Of a stretch of DNA of 10,027 nt, positions 1-6,908 are shown piece by piece; position 1 is the stretch's first letter; each line of letters opens with the position of its first letter. This DNA is from Dehalococcoidia bacterium (GTDB lineage Bacteria > Chloroflexota > Dehalococcoidia > GIF9 > AB-539-J10): assembly GCA_030606765.1 (NCBI GenBank), contig JAUWFX010000057.1, forward strand, positions 1 through 10,027, given 5' to 3'. The notes below the pieces were generated by a model. The model was given only the letters and a program-made list of their open reading frames with translations, made no database searches and was not told the origin of the DNA. Position numbers and translations under genes: made by a program.

Positions 1-423
1 TCGAAATTCATCATGCCGCTCATCAGGAAAGTCAAATGATACGGAAAATTGATTCACCCCTGCTTCACGTAATTGCAGATAATTGCTCTCATTCAGCAGC
101 ACTCCATTGCTAACGAGTATCAGGTATGGTGTCCCATCAGATTGCTTGATAGCCTTGACTATGGCTGCTATATCCTTACGGAGAAGTGTTTCACCACCAG
201 AGAATATCGCTACAACTGGACTCAGGCGTTGAGTTAAATCTCCATACTCCTCTGGTTTAATTTGCTTTTCATCCTTTATTAACCCCCCAAGGTCACAGTG
301 GCGGCAATTGCAGTTGCAGGAAAGCGTTACTTCATAAGCAACTACTAGGGGACGCTTAGTTATATAGTTATGTATTCCCCTTCTGACAAGCTTAATCGCT
401 TGCAATTGAGAAACATTTGCCAT
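1..423 (-). CDS. Radical SAM enzyme, tandem paralogue (partial, C-terminus outside window)
   Basis: The first 141 codons of a radical SAM protein, read from an ATG at 423 leftwards to the window edge. The CX3CX2C iron-sulfur motif is at Cys36, Cys40 and Cys43, with an extra Cys38 as in its neighbour. The usual GGEP motif reads GGET at 76-79. By eye it is about 82% identical in protein to the first 140 residues of the gene at 496-1488. The first 120 bases of the window differ at only about nine positions from 1069-1188. It has one extra codon around residues 96-99 and no other indel, so its frame has been kept open and it is probably functional. It starts 11 bases after the stop of a methyltransferase remnant; the only ribosome-binding candidate is a weak AAGAGA. 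The substrate is unknown. Identity as a radical SAM protein is very sure; completeness beyond the edge cannot be judged. Confidence 0.9.
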   Translation of the reverse strand, partial: MANVSQLQAIKLVRRGIHNYITKRPLVVAYEVTLSCNCNCRHCDLGGLIKDEKQIKPEEYGDLTQRLSPVVAIFSGGETLLRKDIAAIVKAIKQSDGTPYLILVSNGVLLNESNYLQLREAGVNQFSVSFDFPDERHDEFR

Positions 424-434
424 TTATTATTCTC

Positions 435-497
435 TTATTTGAAACCAACTACAGTATAGTTATCTAGTGTTGAGGGAGTGGTTAGTAAATATCTCTC
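435..497 (-). pseudogene. Remnant of a second methyltransferase gene (last ~20 codons)
   Basis: On the minus strand, the frame ending in TAA at 437-435 encodes STLDNYTVVGFK followed by a stop. The intact methyltransferase at 1512-2468 ends SRLNHCVVLGFK and a stop: same length, six of 12 residues identical, with Leu-Leu versus Met-Leu and a shared Pro-Ser further upstream. At DNA level 435-473 matches 1512-1550 at 24 of 39 positions without gaps. It lies just before a radical SAM start codon, exactly where the intact methyltransferase lies relative to the other radical SAM gene. The frame closes at TGA 509-507 and similarity fades by about 497, at the end of the preceding radical SAM gene. I infer that a second methyltransferase once stood here and was deleted to its tail. 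The similarity is short, so chance or a different family cannot be fully excluded. Confidence 0.6.
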
Positions 498-1488
498 AGT
501 GAAGAATCATTTGCCGGATGTAATTAGGGAGATTTTTCGTGTGATCCAAAAACGACATCTCACTATAGGACCTTATAGCGACGTAACAACTACCACAGCG
601 GTTAGTTCGGGAAAATTTTTCTACCATCTCTTCGCGAGTATCGTATTTAGTGCGGTGCAGTGAACAGGGAACTAGGCCCCCGTCAGGCATTACGACAAGA
701 AATCTTATGCCTGCCTTACAATTTGGCATGTAACCTTGTTCAAAGAATTTTAAAGTGTCTCGGAGCGTGAGTTCTGGGTTAGTTAGATGAGTGCCCTGCT
801 TTTTTAATATTATTAGTTCGTTAATAGCCTGGCGTAAAATTCCCAAATCCTCTTCATTGTTGAGGCAATAGTCCTCATTCCCTGTTCGCAGCGCAGTGTA
901 TGCACTATACGATATGTCTACATCCCATTCAATGGCCTTTTTTGCCAAAGGCAATATTTCCCTCAGATTGGATTTAGTTATAGCTGTGTTCAAGATAATA
1001 TCCCGAAATCCAAGCTTTGCTAGCCGGGGAAGACTCTGCTCTAAACGTTTATAGAGACCCGGCCGTCGTCGAAATTCATCATGCCGCTCATCAGGGAAGT
1101 CAAGTGATACGGAAAATTGATTCACCCCTGCCTCCCGTAATTGCAGATAATTGCTCTCGTTTAGCAACACTCCATTGGTAACAAGTATCAAGTATTGTAC
1201 CCCAGATTGCTTGATAGCCTTGACTATAGCTGTTATATCCTTACGTAGAAGTGGCTCACCACCAGAAATTTGCGCTGCAAGCGGTTTCAAGCGTTGAGTT
1301 AAATCTCTGTACTCCTCTGGTTTAATTTGCTTTTCATCTTGTATAATCCCCCCAAGGTCACAGTGACGGCAATTACAATTACAAGAAAGCGTCACTTCAT
1401 AAGAAACTACTATGGGACGCTTAGTTATATAGCTATGTATGCCTCTCGTGACAAGCTTAGTCCCTTGTAATAGAGAAAGATGCGCCAT
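496..1488 (-). CDS. Radical SAM enzyme with C-terminal cysteine cluster
   Basis: A 330-residue radical SAM protein. Cys36, Cys40 and Cys43 form the CX3CX2C motif that holds the 4Fe-4S cluster cleaving S-adenosylmethionine; GGEP at 76-79 is the SAM-binding motif on the second strand of the barrel. Further Cys at 257, 275, 298 and 301 (the last two as CGSC, after a Met-Pro-Asp-Gly segment) resemble a short SPASM or twitch domain binding an auxiliary cluster, which suggests action on a peptide or another large substrate. It starts 23 bases after the methyltransferase stop, with a distant TGAGGT as the best ribosome-binding site, and looks translated from the leuS-proC operon. A close paralogue follows at 1-423. 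I do not recognise the substrate; a joint modification with the methyltransferase, for instance of a glycan, lipid or peptide, is inference from position only. Confidence 0.92.
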   Translation of the reverse strand: MAHLSLLQGTKLVTRGIHSYITKRPIVVSYEVTLSCNCNCRHCDLGGIIQDEKQIKPEEYRDLTQRLKPLAAQISGGEPLLRKDITAIVKAIKQSGVQYLILVTNGVLLNESNYLQLREAGVNQFSVSLDFPDERHDEFRRRPGLYKRLEQSLPRLAKLGFRDIILNTAITKSNLREILPLAKKAIEWDVDISYSAYTALRTGNEDYCLNNEEDLGILRQAINELIILKKQGTHLTNPELTLRDTLKFFEQGYMPNCKAGIRFLVVMPDGGLVPCSLHRTKYDTREEMVEKFSRTNRCGSCYVAIRSYSEMSFLDHTKNLPNYIRQMILH

Positions 1489-1511
1489 TCTTTAGTAATA
1501 ACCTCAATTGA

Positions 1512-2468
1512 CTACTTGAAGCCGAGCACGACACAGTGATTAAGCCTTGATGGATATATTAACATTATCTTGTTAAGGATCTTGCCTAAAATATAGTCAG
1601 GATTGAATAAAAACTTAAATCGCTCGTACACACCCAGGTATTTTAATGTCATTGTAAGTAATATAGATAAGCTTACAAATCCTCTATAAGAGACAGAAGA
1701 TATATTTTTGAACCCGGCATTCTGGAGGATGTCCGTAAGAGTTTTTGTAGTAAATTGGTTGATATGAAGCCTCTTTATATCCCACCACCCTTTCCTTAAG
1801 ATTTTCGCTGGTATCCCTTCGATATTTGGAGTTGATGCTGCTACCAGCCCTCCAGGCTTGAGTATCCTATGGACTTCTTTGAGAATCATAAGCGGGTATG
1901 GCACATGCTCCAGAACTTGCCATAGAGTAACTACATCGAAATGGTTTTCGGCAAACCGTAGTTCTTCAAAGGGCTTTGCTTCTACATCTAAGCCAAATTC
2001 CTTTATCGCATATGCTGCCGCATCTTGTGATATTTCAATCCCTTTAGTAGTATACCCAGCCTTAGAGGCGCTAAAGAGGAAAAAACCTTGGGCACAACCT
2101 ATGTCTAAAATGTTTTTGCCGCGCGCATATTCTTGAATTAAGTGTACTTGGGATTTAGCAGTCCTTAAATAGCTTTCCCGTATAGTAGGAGCATGAGTAT
2201 TCTTCGCTTTGAAGTAATACTCATTGGTCTTGCTTACCTTCTCCGTTGGATTTATATATACGAGATGACAATTCTTGCACTTGACATGCCTTCCCCATTC
2301 CTTTCCAGGTACCAGATAACCCTCTACACCTTCTCGAGAATCATGTCCTTCCATACTGTGGTCAAAAAGTACCTTAAAATCGTCTGGCTCCATATTAGAC
2401 TCAAAGAGCACCTCAAAATCATTTTGCCCACAACAGGGACAGTTGCGGTATTCAAAAAGTGAGTCCAT
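1512..2468 (-). CDS. Class I SAM-dependent methyltransferase with N-terminal zinc-binding domain
   Basis: A 318-residue methyltransferase read from ATG 2468, 12 bases after the proC stop; a TTG at 2477 would add three residues. The N-terminus has a Cys cluster (Cys10, 12, 13) and a CKNC pair (Cys64, Cys67), as in methyltransferases that carry an N-terminal zinc ribbon. The Rossmann domain shows motif I as DIGCAQG at 122-128, the acidic end of strand 2 at Glu145, VLEHV at 185-189 and LKPGG at 203-207. The C-terminal ~70 residues are rich in hydrophobic and basic residues and could touch a membrane or a lipid substrate. Residues 17-28 and 30-41 are an imperfect tandem duplication within the N-terminal domain. 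Relatives are common in polysaccharide and natural-product loci, but the substrate cannot be named. It sits between proC and two radical SAM genes. Confidence 0.92.
   Translation of the reverse strand: MDSLFEYRNCPCCGQNDFEVLFESNMEPDDFKVLFDHSMEGHDSREGVEGYLVPGKEWGRHVKCKNCHLVYINPTEKVSKTNEYYFKAKNTHAPTIRESYLRTAKSQVHLIQEYARGKNILDIGCAQGFFLFSASKAGYTTKGIEISQDAAAYAIKEFGLDVEAKPFEELRFAENHFDVVTLWQVLEHVPYPLMILKEVHRILKPGGLVAASTPNIEGIPAKILRKGWWDIKRLHINQFTTKTLTDILQNAGFKNISSVSYRGFVSLSILLTMTLKYLGVYERFKFLFNPDYILGKILNKIMLIYPSRLNHCVVLGFK
2346..2420 (-). repeat. Internal 39-base tandem duplication in the methyltransferase N-terminus
   Basis: Two imperfect copies with a 39-base period, starting at 2420 and at 2381 on the minus strand. 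They encode DFEVLFESNMEP and DFKVLFDHSMEG. About two thirds of the bases match and the frame is kept. It lies between the two cysteine pairs of the presumed zinc-binding domain and lengthens that linker by 13 residues. Confidence 0.7.
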
Positions 2469-2480
2469 CTTATACAACTC

Positions 2481-3272
2481 TCAAAGGCGTTCAGCTTTTT
2501 TATAGGCAGCAGCCACAGCTTTAAGAAGGAGGGAACGGAATCTCCCCTTTTCTAACTGAAGAAGAGCCTCAGTAGTGGTTCCCCCTGGCGAAGTAACCAT
2601 GTTTCTCAAATCAGCAGGGTGCTTGCCAGTCTTCTCAATAGTGCGAGTAGAGCCAAGTATAGTTTGTGTCACCAATTCTTGGGCCATATCCCGAGGCAAG
2701 CCAATATGCACACCAGCATCGATGAGTGCCTCGATAAAAAGAAAAACATAAGCCGGGCCGCTGCCGCTTAAAGCAGTGGCCATACCTAAATATTTCTCAT
2801 CAGCAACATAAATCTCTTTACCCAAAGCACCCAGTACAGTCTGAGCTAAATCTTTTTGCTTCTGCTCAGTCTCAGCAGTTGCTGTCCAGATAGTCATTCC
2901 CTCGCCAATTTGTGCTGGCATATTAGGCATAGCCCGAATCACAGAGGAGTGGTTTAAACCCTGGCATAAACTGGACAGCGTAGCGCCAGCTACTATAGAT
3001 AGTACTAGCTGTTCGGGCGATGGAGTCTTTATCTCTTTCATTACCTGAGGCAGATTCTGAGGCTTCACTGCCAGAACAATCAAGTCGACATTTGCCACCG
3101 CTTTTCTATTATCAGCCAAAGTGCCAACTCCATATTTCTTGCTCAATAATTCACGCCGCACCGGACTAATATCGCTAACCACCATATCTTGTGGCGCAGC
3201 CACCTTTTTAGTCAAAATACATTCAACCATCGCTTCCCCCATAGCCCCACCACCAATAAATGCTATCTTCAT
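2481..3272 (-). CDS. proC: Pyrroline-5-carboxylate reductase
   Basis: Catalyses the last step of proline synthesis: NAD(P)H reduction of 1-pyrroline-5-carboxylate to proline, in the cytoplasm. From ATG 3272 the protein has 263 residues, the normal family length, and opens with the Rossmann nucleotide-binding motif GGGAMG at 7-12. Near the C-terminus the family signature is clear: SGSGPAY, then the MVTSPGGTTTEAL segment. The open frame extends upstream to a GTG at 3323, which overlaps the leuS stop as GTGA, and to an ATG at 3287. The longer forms would add 17 or 5 residues without family counterparts, though the GTGA overlap is typical of coupled translation and the purine-rich AAGGAAAAGGAAG lies within that stretch. 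Start choice is therefore uncertain; the function is not. It is the second gene of the leuS-led operon. Confidence 0.96.
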   Translation of the reverse strand: MKIAFIGGGAMGEAMVECILTKKVAAPQDMVVSDISPVRRELLSKKYGVGTLADNRKAVANVDLIVLAVKPQNLPQVMKEIKTPSPEQLVLSIVAGATLSSLCQGLNHSSVIRAMPNMPAQIGEGMTIWTATAETEQKQKDLAQTVLGALGKEIYVADEKYLGMATALSGSGPAYVFLFIEALIDAGVHIGLPRDMAQELVTQTILGSTRTIEKTGKHPADLRNMVTSPGGTTTEALLQLEKGRFRSLLLKAVAAAYKKAERL

Positions 3273-3319
3273 TTTTTCTTTTCCCATGATACCGTCATTT
3301 CTTCCTTTTCCTTCTTCTA

Positions 3320-5767
3320 TCACGATACTACCACAATATTCACCACTCGCTTGGGGACATAAATGACTCTGGTAAGTTTCTTACCATCAATATAAGCCTT
3401 CACTCGCTCTCGACCCAGCGCCAACTCCTTGGCCTCGACTTCACTTATGGAAACAGGTACAAGCACCTTATCACGAAGTTTGCCATTTACCTGAATGACT
3501 AGGGTAATTTCTTCCTCCTTGACTAGCTCTTCGTCATACTTAGGCCATGGCTGGTTATGAATACTATAGGGATGCTCAGTCATGGTCCATAACTCCTCGG
3601 CAAGATGAGGAGTGGTGGGGGCAAGGAGAAGCAGAAAATAGCTAATAGCTTCCCCCCATAGAGAACTCGACACCACCCCGGTCTCTTTAACCTTGGATAG
3701 GTAGTTGCTGAACTCCATAAGGCTAGACAGCATGGTGTTGAAGCGGAATTTTTCCAAATCAGCAGTCACCTCTTTAATTGTCTTATGAGTTAAATGAAGG
3801 AATTCTTTCTCAGCCTCAGGATCGACAACGTGGCTAGCATAGTCTGTTGTTACTAAGCTCCACACTCGGTTTAGCCAGCGGCTGACGCCTACAATGCCCC
3901 TATCATTCCATTCCCCCCCCAGCTCCCAGGGACCAATGAACATGAGATACCCACGAACGGCGTCAGCTCCTAACTCAGCCACATATTCGTCGGGGGCAAT
4001 TACATTGCCTCTAGATTTGCTCATCTTATCACCACGATAAATTATGGTCCCCTGATTGAATAGACGAGTAAAGGGCTCATCGAAGTCGACCAGACCAATA
4101 TCCCTCAATGTCTTGATAAAAAAACGAGCGTAGAAGAGATGCATAACTGCGTGCTCAGCACCACCGGTATACAAGTCCACAGGCAACCAATATTTCATTT
4201 TGGCAGCATCAAAAGGGGCATCCATGGTTTCGGGACTGGTGTACCTCAAGAAATACCAGGAAGAGCACATAAAAGTATCCATAGTATCAGTTTCCCTTCG
4301 TGCTGGCTCAGAACATTTAGGACAGGTGGTGTTGACGAATGACTGGCAATATTTCAGAGGAGATTCCCCGGTAGGTTTAAATTCCGCATCGGGAGGAAGT
4401 AGAACAGGCAAATCCTCCTCAGGCACAGGGACTATGCCACATTTATCACAATAAATTATAGGTATGGGCGCTCCCCAATACCGCTGTCTGGAGATAAGCC
4501 AATCGCGAAGGCGATAAATAACCGTACGCTTGCCCCATCCTTTCTCCTCCAATAAATCACAAATTGCCTCATATCCCTGTTCGCTGGGTAAACCGCTAAA
4601 CTCTCCAGAATTTACCATTGTACCTGAGCCGGTATATACCTCCGTCAATTCTTCACCTGTCCAACCCGGAGGAGCAATAACTGTCCGCACAGGTAGCTCA
4701 AACCGCTTGGCAAACTCCAAGTCTCGTTCATCATGAGCGGGCACTGCCATCACTGCTCCGGTGCCATAAGTTGGCAATACATAATCAGTAATCCAGATAG
4801 GCACCCTCTCTCCGCTTAGAGGATTGACAACGTAGCTTCCCAGAAAGACACCTGTTTTCTCCCTGCCCAGTGCCACCCGTTCGTACTCAGTTTGCCGCCG
4901 ACACCAAGCAATATATTTGTCTGCTTCAGCTTTACACTCCGGGGCAGTTAATTGCGAAACTAAAGGATGCTCCGGAGCCAGGAGGAAGAAAGTCACCCCA
5001 AAAATAGTATCAGGGCGAGTGGTAAATACCTTTATCTCTCTTTGCTCTGCACTCTTATGCTCTAGCCGGAAGGAAATTTCAGCGCCCTCGCTCTTGCCCA
5101 CCCAGTTCTTCTGCATTATCTTTATGCGTTCTGGCCAGTCCAGACGACTATGATCGAGCAGTTCCTCGGCGTATTTAGTAATCCTGAAAAACCACTGCTC
5201 CAGCTCTCTTTTAGTCACTGGCGTGCTACACCTCTCACAAAAACCCTCCCCTATCACTTGTTCATTAGCCAACACTGTCTGACATCTAGGACACCAGTTA
5301 ACAGGTGCCTCAGCCCGATAGGCCAGACCGGCGTGATAAAACTTAAGGAAAAACCACTGCGTCCATTTATAGTAGTCAGGCAGGCAAGTAACTACTTCAC
5401 GGTTCCAGTCATATATTGCCCCCATACTCTTGAGTTGCCGACGCATATTCTCAACATTTCTCATTGTCCACTCATAAGGATGAATTCCATGGCTGATGGC
5501 AGCATTTTCCGCCGGTAAGCCAAAGGCGTCAAAGCCCATAGGATGAAGCACATTATAGCCCTGCATCCTTTTATGTCTGGCATAAACATCTGAGGGCGCC
5601 ATGGCGTACCAATGACCAATGTGAAGGGCTCCTGAGGTATAAGGGAACATGGTCAGGGCATAAAATTCCGGGCGCTTACTATCCTCACCTACTTCATAAA
5701 TATGGTCAGCCGCCCACCTCTGTTGCCATCTCCTTTCGATTTCTTGAGGGTTATATTTCTGAGCCAT
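3320..5767 (-). CDS. leuS: Leucyl-tRNA synthetase
   Basis: Charges tRNA-Leu with leucine. The 815-residue protein is a complete bacterial class Ia LeuRS. The HIGH motif is at 49-52 and KMSKS at 581-585. Between them are a zinc-binding segment with CPRC and CERC, the CP1 editing domain with its TTRPDTIFG threonine-rich strand and the GTGAVMAVPAHDERD stretch that carries the aspartate removing mischarged amino acids, and a second Cys-rich segment (CDKC, then CPKC). The C-terminus (VNGKLRDK, then the small domain ending at 815) is the tRNA-contacting region, so the gene is not truncated. The ATG at 5767 matches the usual N-terminus (MxxKYNPxEIE); no good Shine-Dalgarno precedes it. Its TGA stop overlaps a possible proC start. 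It appears to head the operon leuS-proC-methyltransferase-radical SAM. Confidence 0.98.
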   Translation of the reverse strand: MAQKYNPQEIERRWQQRWAADHIYEVGEDSKRPEFYALTMFPYTSGALHIGHWYAMAPSDVYARHKRMQGYNVLHPMGFDAFGLPAENAAISHGIHPYEWTMRNVENMRRQLKSMGAIYDWNREVVTCLPDYYKWTQWFFLKFYHAGLAYRAEAPVNWCPRCQTVLANEQVIGEGFCERCSTPVTKRELEQWFFRITKYAEELLDHSRLDWPERIKIMQKNWVGKSEGAEISFRLEHKSAEQREIKVFTTRPDTIFGVTFFLLAPEHPLVSQLTAPECKAEADKYIAWCRRQTEYERVALGREKTGVFLGSYVVNPLSGERVPIWITDYVLPTYGTGAVMAVPAHDERDLEFAKRFELPVRTVIAPPGWTGEELTEVYTGSGTMVNSGEFSGLPSEQGYEAICDLLEEKGWGKRTVIYRLRDWLISRQRYWGAPIPIIYCDKCGIVPVPEEDLPVLLPPDAEFKPTGESPLKYCQSFVNTTCPKCSEPARRETDTMDTFMCSSWYFLRYTSPETMDAPFDAAKMKYWLPVDLYTGGAEHAVMHLFYARFFIKTLRDIGLVDFDEPFTRLFNQGTIIYRGDKMSKSRGNVIAPDEYVAELGADAVRGYLMFIGPWELGGEWNDRGIVGVSRWLNRVWSLVTTDYASHVVDPEAEKEFLHLTHKTIKEVTADLEKFRFNTMLSSLMEFSNYLSKVKETGVVSSSLWGEAISYFLLLLAPTTPHLAEELWTMTEHPYSIHNQPWPKYDEELVKEEEITLVIQVNGKLRDKVLVPVSISEVEAKELALGRERVKAYIDGKKLTRVIYVPKRVVNIVVVS

Positions 5768-5831
5768 ATTTGCTGAAGTTTAACCTAAGTTAGGGTGAAT
5801 TAAAAGCCCCTCTCCATTGCTGGAAATCAAC
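5768..5831. other. Divergent intergenic region between leuS and the release-factor-like gene
   Basis: 64 bases between two divergent reading frames, so any leuS promoter should be here or inside the beginning of the plus-strand pseudogene. A TTGATT (5830-5825, minus strand) and an AT-rich TTTAAT exist, but their spacing is about 20 bases, which is poor. I cannot assign a promoter, attenuator or T-box leader here. Confidence 0.4.
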
Positions 5832-6585
5832 ATGGAAAGGGAAATTCTTAGCGAAATTTGACTGTATGAACTTTTGTCCAGACTCGAAAGCAGCCCTGGA
5901 GACTATATAAGTCGGTATATAAAACCCTCTTCTTTTCCCTATTGCATAAATGGACTGTCGTTTCAACCTCAATACAATAAATATGCCCACGAAATTAAGG
6001 AATCGGTCGACATCAAAGCTGTAGTTCGAGCAGTTGAAAGATACAACACGGGAGCAGCCATATATTGGCAAAAAAAACGGCAATAAATATATAGTGGTGC
6101 CGCCATTTCCTATCACTGAAGATAAAATTTCAACAGGTAAGTTTGATGCCTCCCCCCTATTAGAAGCCCTGGAGCGAGAATATATTATCGGCGTGATGGT
6201 GGTAACATGGGGGACATACTTCATAGGAATTTTCCAGCGTGATAATCTGGTGAAATCAAAAACGGGCACAGGGTATATCCATAAGGAACATAGGAAAGGG
6301 GGGAGAAGCGGAAAAAGATTTGCCCGCAGAACTGAAGAAAAGAAGAAAGATTTTCTGAGAAAGGTTAGCAATAGAATCGAGGAGGAATTTAAGAATTGCA
6401 CGCTGCATTATATATTTTTGGGAGGGAATAGATTAATCCGCACACTCTTATTAAGAGAATGCAAATACCTTCAGCGAGAAGCCCGGAAAATTTCCCAGAG
6501 GGTTTTGAATCTACGATATTCAGACAAGGAAGCCTTGAACCACAGTCTTAGAGAGATAACAACCTCTCTAGACTTTACTTTTTGA
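5832..6585 (+). pseudogene. eRF1/Vms1-like (VLRF1-type) release-factor-like protein, interrupted
   Basis: Joined across its lesions, this encodes about 250 residues resembling the bacterial VLRF1 family, eRF1-like proteins related to Vms1/ANKZF1, thought to free nascent chains from stalled ribosomal complexes. The N-terminal part (5862-6069) has SPGDYISRYIKPSSFP. The C-terminal part has VVPPFPI, a KTGTGYIH strand, then HRKGGRSGKRFARRTEEKKK (the eRF1 domain-2 loop and helix) and HYIFLGGNR. Two lesions are visible. An in-frame TGA at 5859-5861 follows ATG 5832 and nine codons. In the A8 run at 6070-6077 the frame moves by one, so that removing one A restores it; the whole span is 754 bases, one over a multiple of three. 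The separate pieces would need TTG starts (5874, 6034) without ribosome-binding sites. The Gln expected near the GG loop is also absent. A sequencing error at the A run remains possible. Confidence 0.75.
6070..6077 (+). other. A8 homopolymer at the frame change
   Basis: Eight consecutive A where the release-factor-like reading frame shifts from the 5874 frame (stop TAA at 6084-6086) to the 6034 frame. Runs of this length are known sites of polymerase slippage, of real indel mutation and of sequencing error. A seven-A version would read through as QKNGNKY. Confidence 0.8.
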
Positions 6586-6601
6586 GACTATTCTCAAAAA
6601 G
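6578..6601. terminator. Perfect 10-bp hairpin at the end of the release-factor-like gene
   Basis: CTTTTTGAGA (6578-6587), loop CTAT, TCTCAAAAAG (6592-6601). The TGA stop codon at 6583-6585 lies inside the left arm. It stands between two convergent genes and could stop transcription from both sides. It is AT-rich and lacks a separate T run after the stem on either strand, so classic intrinsic termination is uncertain. Confidence 0.4.
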
Positions 6602-6733
6602 ATACTAAAATATCCTGGGAAATAAATATCCCCTAAAGATTCAAGCCTACTTGCTTGTGGATTTCACGCAAACGCAAATAGCACCACTATCGATGCGTGA
6701 CCCTTTTCAACACCCAATGGCCGTCGTAGGAAT

Positions 6734-6877
6734 TTAGGCTTTCTCTATTCTGAATACTTTTGTGCCGCAGTTAGGGCAGACACCTTGTGTTGCTGGTCTG
6801 CGGTTCTTGAGTGTAACCCGCCTTGCGTTTCTTATCTCTACCTTTTTCCTGCACTTCATGCAATAAGCTGTTGCCAT
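6734..6877 (-). CDS. DUF5679-type mini zinc-ribbon protein
   Basis: A complete 47-residue protein, MATAYCMKCRKK through KVFRIEKA, stop TAA at 6736-6734. It has two Cys pairs, CMKC near the N-terminus and CPNC near residue 35, an arrangement expected to bind one zinc. The AYCxKC start, the RPA-x-GxCPxCGTKVFRI end and the length match the DUF5679 family that I know from Chloroflexi; its function is not known, though the basic zinc-ribbon character suggests nucleic-acid binding. An ideal AGGAGG (6888-6883) lies 5 bases before ATG 6877 and only 2 bases before ATG 6880, so I chose the former; the latter would add one Met. It follows gltX after 172 bases and has its own possible promoter. Confidence 0.88.
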   Translation of the reverse strand: MATAYCMKCRKKVEIRNARRVTLKNRRPATQGVCPNCGTKVFRIEKA

Positions 6878-6908
6878 CATGCCCTCCTTTTAATTTTGTT
6901 ACACTATA

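Noticed and set aside
478..663. 61-codon plus-strand open frame considered as a possible precursor peptide for the radical SAM enzymes
   Set aside because: It lies wholly opposite the conserved C-terminal cysteine region of the radical SAM gene, lacks a leader-core pattern and has no ribosome-binding site.
5768..5831. T-box riboswitch or leucine attenuator before leuS
   Set aside because: The non-coding space is only 64 bases with no T-box AGGGTGG-type element, no leader peptide rich in Leu and no terminator stem.
5859..5861. In-frame TGA considered as selenocysteine or recoded tryptophan
   Set aside because: TGA ends leuS, proC and the radical SAM gene normally here, no SECIS-like hairpin is evident just downstream, and the family has no selenocysteine at this site.
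5790..6401. 203-codon open frame on the minus strand opposite the release-factor-like gene
   Set aside because: Its residues show no family motif and it mirrors the plus-strand gene, whose sequence has clear family character; it is an antisense shadow.
6602..6733. Short gap between the release-factor-like gene and the DUF5679-type gene, searched for a tRNA or small RNA
   Set aside because: No cloverleaf, T-loop GTTCGA motif or stable stem is seen on either strand; ATATCC occurs twice near 6610-6630 but only as a short repeat.
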